A DNA stretch of 64,000 bases from Blasia pusilla. Its lineage: Eukaryota > Marchantiophyta > Marchantiopsida > Blasiales. This document shows, piece by piece, positions 47,950-58,875 of the stretch. The stretch spans positions 20,150,001-20,214,000 of the forward strand of contig CM114271.1 in the NCBI GenBank assembly GCA_050084515.1. Direction: 5' to 3'. Both the position numbers and the translations under genes were made by a program. The notes under the pieces were generated by a model. It saw nothing but the letters and a program-made list of their open reading frames with translations, had not been told where the DNA came from and made no database searches. Within the stretch, counting starts at the first letter, position 1. Every line of letters begins with the position of its first letter.

Positions 47950-49014
47950 CTAACAAGAACACGAGTGGTTGGTCAAACGTGAATGGATGACAAGGCAAGC
48001 GACCCCCACCACCTCCGCACGACGTATCAATGCCAAGGCTTGTGCACGTTGTAAGACCACTGAGATGCATTGCATAAAATAATGAGTAACTACAACGAGA
48101 GAAGGACTACGGGAAGGGGCAAGATGATGATTTTCGAGGGAGTGGTGAGCACATGTTTTCAGGAAATTATCAAAAGACACATGTAAATGACCGAATACTT
48201 CCAGTACAGAAGGAATAAATCCATTAGTTGGATGTCTCACAACATAACTTAACTCCTTGATTCTTGCTGCAGCTTCGGCCGCTGAACCTTTGGTATATGC
48301 GGCTCGACAGACCAAGTCAAAACGTGTTGGATTAGCAACCACCATATCACCTAGTGTCTAGAATCCACCTCGAGACATAACAAGATCCACTCTCCAACAA
48401 GAGGTTGCTTGTGTGGTTGAAGGTAGGACATGGAGTTGCTCTTGCCCAACGGTGTATCTTGCAATACGAGCCACCGATGCTACCTCCTCTCTAATGACAT
48501 CATATGTGGCCATTCATTCTCTACCATGTGCACATTGGAGAATATGGATACCCTTGGCATCAATGGGATCCCCGCATACACAATTCGGCACACCTAACAG
48601 AGAAGGATGGGGAAGTCCAAGGCATAACTGCAAAGCTGTCGAGAATATACTTCGAGGAAGATGAGATGGAAGAATAAGAGGATTTGCAGTAAGCCACGCC
48701 CCCATTCCGGTACCAGCACATGAACGCAGACAAGCTCGATGAGCGTGAGAGGATGCCTCGGAGAGAATGCTAGAAAAGTTGATTTGATGCAGATTCTCGC
48801 AAATATGCTCTTGAAGTTGATCAAGCCCTTCCGTAATCAATTGACTGAAAGGGGGTAGAATTGCTTGTGTAGCAAGAGGAAGAAGGGCTCGTGCAGATCT
48901 AATTTTTGTTGAAATAAAAAATCCCCCTCCTCTACATGGGCGATATAATCCATCAAGATAGGTGTATCTTCTTGGAGAAACCTCGAAGCTATAATCGGTG
49001 CTACCAACGCCCAA
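47950..49014 (-). pseudogene. C-terminal endonuclease region of element B
   Basis: The frame at 48514-49014 reads LPHPSLLGVPNCVCGDPIDAKGIHILQC, a CX1CX9HX3C zinc motif with the same spacing as copy A. It then runs into a broken stretch where the nuclease core should be (48350-48510). The frame at 47950-48345 begins MVVANPTRFDLVCRAAY and reads FIPSVLEVFGHLHVSFDNFLKTCAHH, matching the FIPLAIEMYGAMGERFDSFL tail of A, with ISVVLQRAQALALIRRA at the end. Stops separate the pieces, so the catalytic core is lost. Confidence 0.75.
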
Positions 49015-49660
49015 CTCCCCAAAAAGGCTGCGGGAGCAGATGAAAATGTGGAGGAAAGTCCCACCCCTCCAAAAGAAATAGGCAAGATAGCTTGTCGTGA
49101 AGCCAAGACACCATCCTCTCCCTCAAAGGTATTCGGGCCAAGGAGTTGACCAAAAGTTGCCAAGATAGAAGCGTCAAAAGAGGCCAACCGATGTAAGAAC
49201 CTTAGAGTGGGAGGACTAGTGCGAAGAATGAAGGACGGACGTCGTAGAAAACATTGGGAGAGAATCCCATAAGCCACTTGGGGATCCCCTAGATGAGGAA
49301 ATAAATGAAGCTATTCCACGTCTTTCAAAAGGGCCTCATCCAAGAACTTTGAGACATAGCCGATGAAGCCGATTGGGACCCCAAGAACCCTAACCCCTTC
49401 AATGTAGATGGGAAAATCAAGAGTAGGTAGGGTGAATGTTGAGGGAAGGCATGAAGGAGACCATACTCCAAATTTACTAGGTTGGACTTTAAGGTTTAAG
49501 AAAGAGAGTTGCTCCACGAAATGGGTATAAGGAAGAACCACTTCAGAAGGAGGGCCTATAATGTGAGTGTCATCAGCAATAGAAGGGAAAAGACAAGATG
49601 GAAATGCTGATGCTTGAAGGGCACAAAAATGGGCAATGGCAAAGAGTGGGCCATCCATGG
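48837..49660 (-). pseudogene. RT palm and thumb of element B
   Basis: The frame at 49311-49658 starts MDGPLFAIAHFCAL (motif B end) and contains FPSIADDTHIIGP, with ADD kept, then VQPSKFGVWSP and GVRVLGVPIGFIGYVSKFL. The frame at 48837-49277 (MAYGILSQCFLRRPSFILRT) continues as the thumb, matching VAYKILSSCFSRRPGYL in A. A frame change lies at 49280-49310. Confidence 0.8.
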
Positions 49661-49680
49661 GATCACCTTGACGTGTGTAA

Positions 49681-50425
49681 TAGCATGATGAGAATAGATA
49701 ATGGACCTATCCTAGGCATAGAAGGAGCAAACAAATGGAATGAGGCTTGCAAGTTGTCATGCACAATGTAACTCCTCAAAGATGGGGAAAATCAAGTGAA
49801 TGCGTTAGCCAAGACTTGAATTGCTACCCAAGGGATAAAAATCAAGAGTGGAGGAACCATACTCCACAACCTCCAGGAATTGCCACTCCAAATTGATGAG
49901 GAAAAAGTGGGCACTAAAGTGTTTAAGAAAAAAATTGCAAGCATAGGGATCGACTAAATGGGTATAAAAAGGAAGAACAAGGAGGCTTATCCATAGGCCC
50001 CTAAGAGCCTAGAGATAAAGAATGGAGATGCCACCATATGTGCACACACTTTTATAGAGAACAAGCTAATCGCGGAGATGCTCAAAAACCATCTTGAAAA
50101 GTAGAAAAGCCCTTGTAAAAACTCGAAGTCAAGCTCCATTGTATAGTCTTCCATAAAAGGTGGAGCATCACCACTTCAAGGAGGTGAAGAGCTTCTAAGA
50201 GAGCCACTTTTTTTTCGGACTTGAATGCGCAAAAAGGGAATCAAGTGGTGAAAACTCACCAACCTGCCCCAAAAATCGGCGTTGTCGTATTGATGGCCTC
50301 CATGATTGGCATCCATGGGGAATAGCTAAGGCCTCTACTGAAGTACATGCTCATTTTGAAGATTCTCCCAATCCCTAAACATAAAGCGTTGAATACGTGT
50401 GGAGCTTTCACGATGACCCGTTGCG
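49681..50425 (-). pseudogene. Middle region of element B, before motif B
   Basis: This stretch matches the insert inside copy A at 41466-42370 at the DNA level, in the opposite orientation. It covers the linker and RT motifs up to the region before QGDP, in many broken frames. Its left end at 49681 jumps directly to tattacacacgtcaaggtgat, showing a deletion in B relative to the donor of the A insert. Confidence 0.7.
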
Positions 50426-50633
50426 CCACCCCTTGGAGGGAGGACTAAAACCCATTATGGGAAGAGTAATAGGAGATACAAAGCATTGATATCTGTGGGA
50501 TCAGCGCTAACCTTTCTAATGGGAAAAGAAAATCTTATTGGATAATGGGGCAAAGAGCAATAGGAATGCGAGTGTAGAGTCTAGGACAAGGAAGACCTGG
50601 ATGGAAAGAGCGAAGGAGATTAATTTGGTTTAA

Positions 50634-51281
50634 TTATGTCCAAGCAGTTGTGGGGAGTGCAATAGGAGGTGGTATTGGGTTAGGGATTGAAGGCCATTGC
50701 ATGGATCGACAGTACATCTGATGTCTTTTGATCCCATTAAGAGCAAACTCCTTACCACAAGGTATGCAACGAACCTTTGGTACAAATGCAGAAGTAGAAG
50801 GGTTACAAGGGGAGGAGGTGGGAGGTACAAGAGGTGGTGATAGACGACGATATGGGGGTAAGTAGGTTGGGGAAGGAGGAGGAGGAAGAGGGGAGATAAG
50901 GGTAGAATAGATGGGAGTTGGAAGCAAGGGCATAGATGAGATATGTGGGGATGGCAAAGTAGAAGGATTCGGAAATGATGGATCAAGATTAGGCTCCATA
51001 GGACAAGACGAAGAGGGGAGAAGAGGAGAATCCGGAAGAAACGTAGCGAGTGTAATGGATGTATTAGCATCTGGAGGAAAATGGCAAGATCTAGGATAAG
51101 GAGGTGAACCAGGGGGAGAAGTTATGGCTGTAGGAGGGCGTGTAAAACGAGATAAGCGAGTAGATGGAGAATCCAACTCCATCTCTGATGATATAGAAGC
51201 AAAGGTAGGAAAGTCATCGAAGACAAGTGAAGACATATGAAATGTGGTTTGGAGAAAACATAAGGGTAACGAGAAAAACAA
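50634..51281 (-). pseudogene. N-terminal zinc-finger region of element B
   Basis: This 215-codon open frame begins MFFSLPLCFLQTTFHMSS and is Ser/Pro-rich through the middle. It ends with CIPCGKEFALNGIKRHQMYC, a CX2CX11HX3C finger of the same internal spacing as copy A. The finger probably contacts target DNA, as in R2. The proline-rich linker (PPYRRLSPPLVPPTS) is not shared with A. The first Met is a guess. Confidence 0.65.
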
Positions 51282-51350
51282 AAGTAGTGGAATCCTTCCA
51301 AAAGAAATTTAGATGGAGAGAAGAAGATTAGGCAATACCGCATTCATGAT

Positions 51351-52300
51351 TGAAAGTTACTATAAGAAAAATATTTTAAAAAATTGAAAAGGAAAAGTGA
51401 TCTATATGGTATCGGAAGAGGTGGCTCAAGAATATAAATTTCTAATGTCCTTAAGGAGATAGCAAACGTATGTAGGGGCGAAACAGTAAGCTAAAGAGTT
51501 GAAAGAGCAAGGAAGACTTTTGGGAGGAATTGACCTAAAACAAACCCGTACAAAAAAATAGGCACCTACGAAGAAGGAAGAAAAACTAGAAAACCTACTT
51601 GATATGAAAATAACAAGCTCGTCAAGACGATCAAAACAAGCCCAAACAAGTCCAAAATTGACACTCCAAAAGAAAGTTACGAAGAAATTGAAAACATAAA
51701 AAAAGAGGATGTGAGGAGTAAGTGAGCCATCCACCAATGGCTCCTCTGAGGGAATGAGTTCGTAATTTTGGGCCCGACCCATATCAAAAGATCGAGAAAA
51801 TTAAGAAGAATCCCTTAAACCGATGGTAAACCGGTATCACTCTATAAGGAGAGCGCTATGTGTGAAATTGCCTATAGGAATCTATGAGCACATTTAGGAG
51901 AGAAGGAGGTCCAAAGATCCCATGAATGTTGGAAAACTCAATCTTAAGTGGAGAAAAGAAGACCCCAAAGTTCAAGCTTGAGAAGATGAACACGTTAGGC
52001 CTTAGATTGAAAAGATGGGATCACCATGGAAATAGTTACAAGCAAAATTCTAGACGTCTCTCCATCTCCTCCGCCATAGTCCTCCTCCTCCATGTCAAAT
52101 GCAATGATGGACGGCATGTCTGACCTTACAACATCTTGCATCCTTTACTATAATAAATCATGCAAAATAGGGTAAAAATTTGGAAATGAAAGGTTAATTC
52201 TGCCAAAAGTCAAGCATGTTCCACTTAAAATGAAAAATGAGATACTATGGCAACCAATTCCGTGAAGACAACGTTAATTAAAACAACAAAAAAAATTGAA
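51351..52300. other. Non-coding stretch between elements B and C
   Basis: The open frame of 118 codons at 51426-51782 (minus) is rich in F, S and V and resembles no known protein. Nothing else is recognised. It may contain 5' leader sequence of B. Confidence 0.35.
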
Positions 52301-52539
52301 TTTTGAAAAAGAAACCCTCGTGAATATAAAACATAATTAGAAAAGTGGATGGGAAACCCATCAGGATACAAACGAGGGGGGCATAGAGAGCCAAAAGAAC
52401 CCCAAGGGCCAAAACTGGCCGCGAAGAGATAGAAGGAGGCCTCCCCCCTAACGACCAAAATCACCAACAACAGAGACAATATCAACAACACGTAGAGAAC
52501 TATGACTACTACTAAGTGGGCCTCTAGCATTTGTGTCTC

Positions 52540-53060
52540 CAACCACTTGAGCCGCTGCAAAAGCCTCATGCGTAGGATCCGTTCACTACAACATCCGCTA
52601 CCATCACCTCAGACTCCCGCGTCACGTAGAGATCGGCATGGATAAGGTAATCCCGTATAGAGTAGTGCCTCTCTCTCTCTGTACATGGAAGCCACTCTCC
52701 CGAGCAATGGAGAACATAATATCCTGCACTGCATCGTGAGTGGCTATCCTCTCACCCCCAACTGGACACCGTGCCAAATACAGACCGAGTGGATCCAGAC
52801 TCCGGAGACACTTGCAATGTGTCGAACCAACCATTGATGGTTGGGGCAAGCCCAGTCGGAACCGCATCGCTATAGTGTAGGTAAGTGGTGCGATGTGGAA
52901 TGCCGGGATGATGGGACGAGCCCCCACCCATGAGCCTGCCATCTTTCCGGAGCAAGAGCGAATACGGGCCCAAACCTCCATGGGGATATTCCCATCTGAC
53001 ATAGTAGCTCTGAACAATGCATCAAAGTGGGCTTCCATCAAAGAAGATTGGAGCCCAGAC
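52540..53060 (-). pseudogene. C-terminal endonuclease region of element C (deleted core)
   Basis: The frame at 52622-53041 begins MMEAHFDALFRATMSDG and includes the zinc motif CKCLRSLDPLGLYLARC, where the expected His is Tyr, then THDAVQDIM. It runs into the nuclease core near 52600 (EVMVADVVV in another frame) and then jumps across a deletion to the QRLKWLETQMLEAHL region near 52510-52570, which corresponds to the end of the A frame and the 3' UTR. Confidence 0.78.
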
Positions 53061-53224
53061 TATCCGGAGGTAACTAGGGAAGAGAAAGTGGGAATAATTG
53101 CTCTAGCCTTAACAAGAAGGGAGTCTCTACAAGTTGTGAGTGAAGATTGAAGTGGGAAAAGACCATCCTCAACCTAGGAAACGTACTATAAAAGTAGTGG
53201 TCTATCCCTAACCAAAAATCAGAA

Positions 53225-55068
53225 TCAAATGAGGGATGCTACAGTGGCCCAACTCCCTAAAAAAGTCGAAGACGACACAAACCTAGTCGCTATAAGATCT
53301 ACTCCACCAAAGGAAATCGGCCAAGAAGTCTGTCTACGAGCTAACTCCCCCGCGGGGCACTCTAAGGAGCCGGGTCCTAGATGATTCCCAAATGCCTGCA
53401 TGATCTTTCTATCAAAGGATCTATACAAGGAAGAAATATGGCTAGACGCCCACACGATTCTACCCAGATAACCATGTCTACGAGCAAAACATGATGAGAG
53501 GATGCCATAAGCTACTTGAGGGTCACCAATCCTCGTGAGATCGTCGACGTGGAGAAGATCCTTGGTAAGAGCCGCCGCCACAAAACTCGATAAAAAGTCT
53601 TGGCTCCCAAGTGGGACTCCCAAGACGCGAAGCCCTCCAACATGTGTCAAAAAACCGCCGGGTAAATGAATAAATGAATATCAACAACGACACGTGCCAA
53701 TTAAGGTGAAAAGTTGAACAATGACCACCACAACAATGGATCACCTTGACAAGTCCCGGTAGCAGACTCCAAAACCATGACCTCCTCCTCGAACCTACCG
53801 TGGTGAAAATAGAGGGCCGAGGGGGCCCCATAAAAAGCTTGCACGAAGGGAATCAGACTTGCAATAGGACTCCCTATATCTATCAGCTCTGTGAAGATAG
53901 CTGCTTGAGACATTGAGTTGAGGGCATTCTCCACATCAACTTGGAGAACCACCCACTCAAGATGTATATCCAAACAAGCCCTCAAACCTAAGGCTACCGC
54001 CTCACAACCGGCTGGCGTGGCAACTCCGAACTAGTGCGGACTCAAATGTGACTGGAAAGCCTCACGGAATTGCAAAGCGATAGTGTGACTCACCAACCGC
54101 AAGAGCACCTCACCTTTGGCGATCGGATGGATCCCTCCACCCTCCTTTGACAGCGCCAAAAGTTGCCTTGCCCCCAATACCTGGGCTACTGCTGTTGGCA
54201 CTCTCCCCTAAGCTAGGAGAGAAGCAACTTGAAGCAACTTGGAAAAGCCGCTAGCAGAGTCCTCGGGGGGAAAGCAATCACGAAGGTATTCGTACATCAT
54301 ACCGGACAACCCTCCGGCTGAAATCCTTGGGGAATGCCCGAGTGCCGGTGTAAAGAGGGACGAGTCTAGGCATAAAGTCGTGTCAGGATGGAAGTCACGT
54401 ACAAAATCTGGAATGTTAATCATTGGACAAGGATGTAGCCTCCGGAGGGCGTTGACGGTAACAGCAGAAGGATGAGCCATATCCATAGGGCGTAGCGCAC
54501 AAGCCGCTCGCGAGTACTCCCCGGCTCGTCCAAGTGTCCTACATCGTCGCAATGTGGCTGCTACAAGATCATCCATTGGGAAACCAAGTGAAGTGCTACC
54601 TCTGGCATATGCCAAAAACTCGCTCTGCAGAGACTCCCAATCGCCTCCTCGAAAGTGCCGCAATCGGGCCACAACCTCTCTATGGCCAGCCTTCCCTCCT
54701 CGGGTACAGCAAAGACACCATCGTGGAAGGAGAAGTAGTAGATACCACGAGAGCTCATCCATAGGATCAAGCGCGATTCTAGATAGGGGAAGGAGGAAAG
54801 TTTGGCAAAGCTCATCCTCAATGGCATGGGGGATCCTATGAAACAACCTCGGGCAGAGAAAACCGGTCTCAAAGAGACATGTGATGCTGCCAAGGCAGAA
54901 CCTCAACCACTCCCCTGCCTCGGGAGGGGGCGATGATGCATGAAGCACCGATGAGCATCCATGATCGATTGGAGGAACCACCCATCCAAATCTATCAAAG
55001 TCAAGATGTTTAGCCGCTAAGTGGTTCCGAATTCCTGAATGAGTGAAAAATTTAGGACAACAAGGCAT
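53225..55068 (-). pseudogene. Zinc finger and RT of element C
   Basis: The frame at 54208-55068 starts MPCCPKFFTHSGIRNHLAAKH (zinc finger). It reads through DELSWYLLLLLPRW, RGGKAGHREVVARLRHFRGG and LGRAGEYSRAACALRPMD, and stops in LLQVASLLA before the RT motifs. The frame at 53701-53985 has LQVDVENALNSMSQAAIF (motif A) and TGTCQGDP (motif B). The frame at 53225-53650 has the thumb, starting at GLRVLGVPLGSQDF. The catalytic ADD stretch is missing because of a deletion at about 53690, so RT is dead. Confidence 0.82.
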
Positions 55069-55850
55069 TTTGTATCCCGACTAGACGACCCACCGGCCCC
55101 TACGCGAGGGACCGATACGGGTCAAGGCATGGACACCGCTCACCAAGAAGAGAACATTACCCTCTTCATCAAACTCAAGAGACAACCCCCACCAGAATCC
55201 GCCCCACAAACCCCATTCGAACTAGCATTAATGGTAATCGACTCTCTTCCCGTCCACGGTAATGCTTTCCCTCGTATGAACTCTCATCTACCATCTTCAT
55301 CTAGGACTTATGGCCCAACCCCTTCCCAAAACAATGTAGAGGTAGTATGGAGGTAATAATAATATGGAAAGAAAATAGCCGAAACCGAAGAAAAATAGAT
55401 GGGAATAGAGGTCTACCTAAGGGTGGGATAACTGAGAAAAACATGGGTCAAACGTGAGCGAGAAACATGGGTGGCTACAGGGTAAGGACATAGAGAAAAA
55501 GGGGTGGTGTGGAAGAACAACATGAGTTGTCTTGTCTTGGAAACATTCATGACATGACAACGAAACCAGAAAACAAAGAGGATCCTAATACCCACATGAG
55601 AAACCCTAAAACATCAGGAATCTAAAAAACAAAATAAAATGAAAAATATTTCACTATAAAAATAACGTTGCAGACCAAAACATAGAGGAGACCGATATCT
55701 CCGTTTCGGTATAACACACAACCCCCCTCCATCCTCCTTCACTCCGTGGCAAATTCCTTCCCCGCCTCCTCAATAGAGCTCCGCCCCTCGTCCCCCTCGT
55801 CACCCCCTTCCTCCGGACACCACGCACGGCTGAGTCTTACTTTAACTCGC

Positions 55851-57385
55851 CCTTTAAAAACTGTATGGGAAAAGAAAACTTCTTGAACAACTTAGTCCAA
55901 AAGAGAATGAACTTAACACGCTTTAATACACATAATTACAATTCTGATGATTTGTTCATTCTCTTGCAATTTAAAAAGAATCATAAACACGAAAAGAAAG
56001 CATTACACGCGTAATTGATTAAAATCTCCTAGGACACAGATCGAATCTTCTTCCTCCTTGTCTGGGATTTGCTGAGTCGGCTCCAACTTCCCAGACAGGG
56101 ACAATGCGGTAGGGTAGGACCATTATGGAAAGACGCGAGGGAATGTACGGGGAAATCTTCTGACGAGGAAACGGCAAACGGGAGCGACCCCACTACGGGA
56201 TTTTGTCTACCTGTTCGCTCCACGGCGGCAGCGCCAGCTGCCACGTGGAGGTAGTAGGAGGACGCTTTTATTTATTTCCATTTATTTATTGCAAGAGGTG
56301 GGATTCGTATTCTAGTTCTATGGATAAGGCGGGAGGAGAGTGAAAAGGATTTAATTCTATAATCTACGTTTCCCGTGTCCGCATAGTATAGGGAGAATTA
56401 TGTTCGAATTATTTTCTTAGTTAGACGGAACTAATTTTTTAGAGGGTAGATATTATAATTGGAGATCATCCTAGAGAAAAGAAAGGACGTCTGAATGGGA
56501 GCTGGTGGGGGCTTCTTTAAGTATTTGAGTTTTTAAGTAGGGTGACCTTCATAACTAAAGAAAACTAGTGGGGTCGTGTTAGGGGATTGTATATAAATTT
56601 ATTTATTTATACTTTTAGAGAGGAAATATTTGTATGTTGTCACATGTCTAAGAAAAGGTGTCCGTAAATAAAAAAATATTCTTCAATAATAATATAAATT
56701 AGTTTAGATCATGTAGTGTTTTTTTATTTCTTCATTTAATTATCTTTTTTAAAATTTATCTCCTCTTTTAAAGTGATATGTGTCAACACCATAAGAATCT
56801 TTAGAGAATAGGTGTCAACATTAGAGGAGGGTTTTTTCTAAACCCATCATATTTTAATTATATGGATATATTAAGTGGAGGATGTAGTTTTTTTAGCTAA
56901 TTGGAAGTCATATTTTGATAATTGGGGTCACATTGAAACACGACATTATTAAACGCGGATCCATCTATCGTACGATCCTTTACAAATCATTACCAGTGAC
57001 AATATAGATACTTAGTGAGATCATGTAGGTTGAGAGGCTTTCTTTTATTTTGTCACATGGTTTAAAAAAAATTTGGATTGATTCTTGGATTCACATTTGT
57101 GAGGTTTGATTATGCCTCTAGTCTCTTGTAGAGTTGTATTGTTAGTTTTATTTCCAGTTCATATCCACATGTAAGAATATCCATGAGATGGATATAAAGG
57201 ACAAAAATAAAAGAAGATGCATAGGAAGTATGTGAATGTGGGACTTAGAGTCAAAGAATTCCAAGGCCAAAATTTTTGGTTGGGGGAGGAAAAAACGGGG
57301 AACTCCCTAAAACCTAGCTTCACCAACAAAATAACTATGACCGATAGTTAAAGAAACTTTACTAGCAACACCACGAAATCTAGCA
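55851..57385. other. Intergenic stretch
   Basis: No gene recognised. It is GC-richer at 56030-56260 with short frames of no known family, then AT-rich. Confidence 0.4.
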
Positions 57386-57965
57386 ATGGCATTTCGAATA
57401 GCCTGAGCCCGTCATAGAGGCCCTTTTGCTTGGGCATACTACAAAGCAATGAAGACAAGATGTCTAAAATATAGACACGCAATAGCTAAAGGAAAATCAT
57501 TCCTTAATCCTTAAGTGAGGATAATGGGAATATTTGGTATGGAAAGCGTCAAGCATTTTGCGTATGGCCCCATACATCGCAATACCTAATAGGATGGAGT
57601 GATGTTGTTTCAACTTGTTTGTGAAGACAAGTATAAAGTTGAGTCTTCTCCTCTTTCTGCTTTTGCTTCTTGTTGCAATCCCCCTTTCACAACCAAATGT
57701 TCCTAAATTGACTCTCATGTAGGATTTTTAACCATGAAGTTGACCATCACCAACCACGCCAGCCTTCCACGTCATATATAGGTTTGCCTCAACGAGGAAA
57801 TGTCCCGAGGAGTAGTGCCACTCTACACATGGAAGGCGCTCTCACGAGCTATAAAGTACAAGATATCCAACGAAACATTGTGAATAGCTATCCTCTCAAC
57901 CCCTACTCAACGATGTGCCAAATGCACACCAAGAGACACCCATCTATAATATTATGGGAGAGTGC
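57386..57965 (-). pseudogene. Remnant of R2-like endonuclease region (copy D)
   Basis: The minus-strand frame at 57497-57718 contains HSILLGIAMYGAIRKMLDAFHT, matching FIPLAIEMYGAMGERFDSFL of copy A. To the right, words at 57795-57945 (aggagtagtgccactct, acatggaaggcgctctc, gatatcc, gtgaatagctatcctctcaacccc) match the zinc/nuclease segment of copies A and C. To the left, at 57390-57480, cctgagcccgtcatagaggcccttttgcttgggc matches the QRAQANGLLRRA end. It is heavily decayed. Confidence 0.75.
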
Positions 57966-58430
57966 CTTCTTGTAGCGCAAACACCCGAGCATCTGACACA
58001 TGGCATTTTGTCCCAAGTAAAATGCAGCCTTTTGAACGGTCTGAGATGTGAGTTTCGAGATTCTAAACCGTCGATTCTAAACCGTTGGATGGGATTTTTG
58101 TAGCCGTTGGACGGGGGTCCTTAGGGTTTTCTTACTTCCACCGTGAAAATGGTTTTTTTTAATCATTCGATTTTTTTTTGTCTTTGAAGACAGTTAGATT
58201 CGCTCCATGAGGGAGATCCGTCACTTTTATGGCCCTCTTGCTATTCAAAGAGGCGTCACGACTTACATAACCTTACAGAGTAGAAGTGTTTATGTGCTAC
58301 AAACCAATTTGAAACTCCAAACTCACTGTGTGCACTTCACCCTCTGCTCAAGTAACATAAGGTCTCATTTGAAAGCTCAGGTAACATCAGATTTTTACTC
58401 ATTCAACAAAATGTTACAAGAAATTGAGGC
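57966..58430. other. Stretch with a short duplicated word, no gene identified
   Basis: The word gattctaaaccgt occurs twice in a row at about 58060-58085, followed by two variants of ccgttggatggg / ccgttggacggg. The open frame of 94 codons at 58207-58491 has no recognised homology. Confidence 0.4.
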
Positions 58431-58434
58431 TTTG

Positions 58435-58560
58435 GCTATTGCTGAGCTTTATGAACTTTATTCACATAGATTTCATTTACACATGAAATAGCTATTGCTG
58501 ATCTCATAAGCTTTATTGACACATATTTCATTTACACATGCAAGAAAATGATACCAACCA
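58435..58560. repeat. Tandem duplication of about 60 bp
   Basis: The block gctattgctgagctttatga... followed by catttacacatgaa recurs directly as gctattgctgatctcataag... catttacacatgcaag. Two diverged units. Confidence 0.7.
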
Positions 58561-58729
58561 AGCTTAAGCTACTGCTGAGCTTCTGAACTCTAACACTGTG
58601 TGTGTCTTCAAGCTCTACTATGGGTCCTTCAAGGTCTACTCTTAATGTTGCTATTGATTTGTTAATGCATTTCAGGTACTCGACACAATGATCGGTACCC
58701 AAGCTAGCTCTGTTTGTGGCTCCAACTCC

Positions 58730-58875
58730 CGATTCGGCTCCTCCAACAGCTCCCATCGCTCTTTCCGATCCTATAGCAGCTCCCTTTCGATTCGGCTCCT
58801 TTGACAGCTCCCATTGCTCTTTCGGCACCTCTGGCAGCTCCCATTGCTTATTCGGCTCCTTCCGCAGCTCCTCCC
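58730..58875. repeat. Minisatellite of about 30-bp units
   Basis: Around four to five imperfect units contain cagctcccattgctctttc followed by ggctcct. On the minus strand the units encode KEPNKQWELPEVPKEQWELS-like repeats within an open frame at 58532-58951 that begins with a hydrophobic stretch. I treat the frame as a by-product of the repeat. Confidence 0.75.

Larger units (their letters stand above)
47900..51350 (-). mobile_element. R2-like non-LTR retrotransposon, copy B (second subfamily)
   Basis: Reading right to left there is an N-terminal zinc finger (50634-51281), a middle region (49681-50425) matching the insert in copy A, RT (48837-49658) and the C-terminal zinc motif and tail (47950-49014). 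Protein similarity to A is clear but the DNA has diverged too far to be the same subfamily. An internal deletion removes the stretch just before the QGDP motif near 49680. The ends are not sharply defined. Confidence 0.8.
52300..55850 (-). mobile_element. R2-like non-LTR retrotransposon, copy C (inverted relative of A)
   Basis: It aligns with copy A over the leader (55070-55830), zinc finger, RT, endonuclease and 3' UTR, in the opposite orientation, with roughly one change in ten bases over the parts I compared. It lacks the subfamily-B insert, so it shows the original structure. Relative to A it has lost about 290 bp in the endonuclease (near 52580) and part of the RT between motif B and the catalytic motif (near 53690). 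It shares with A a TAG in the FGVATPAGCEAV region. A and C converge on each other around copy B. Confidence 0.85.
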
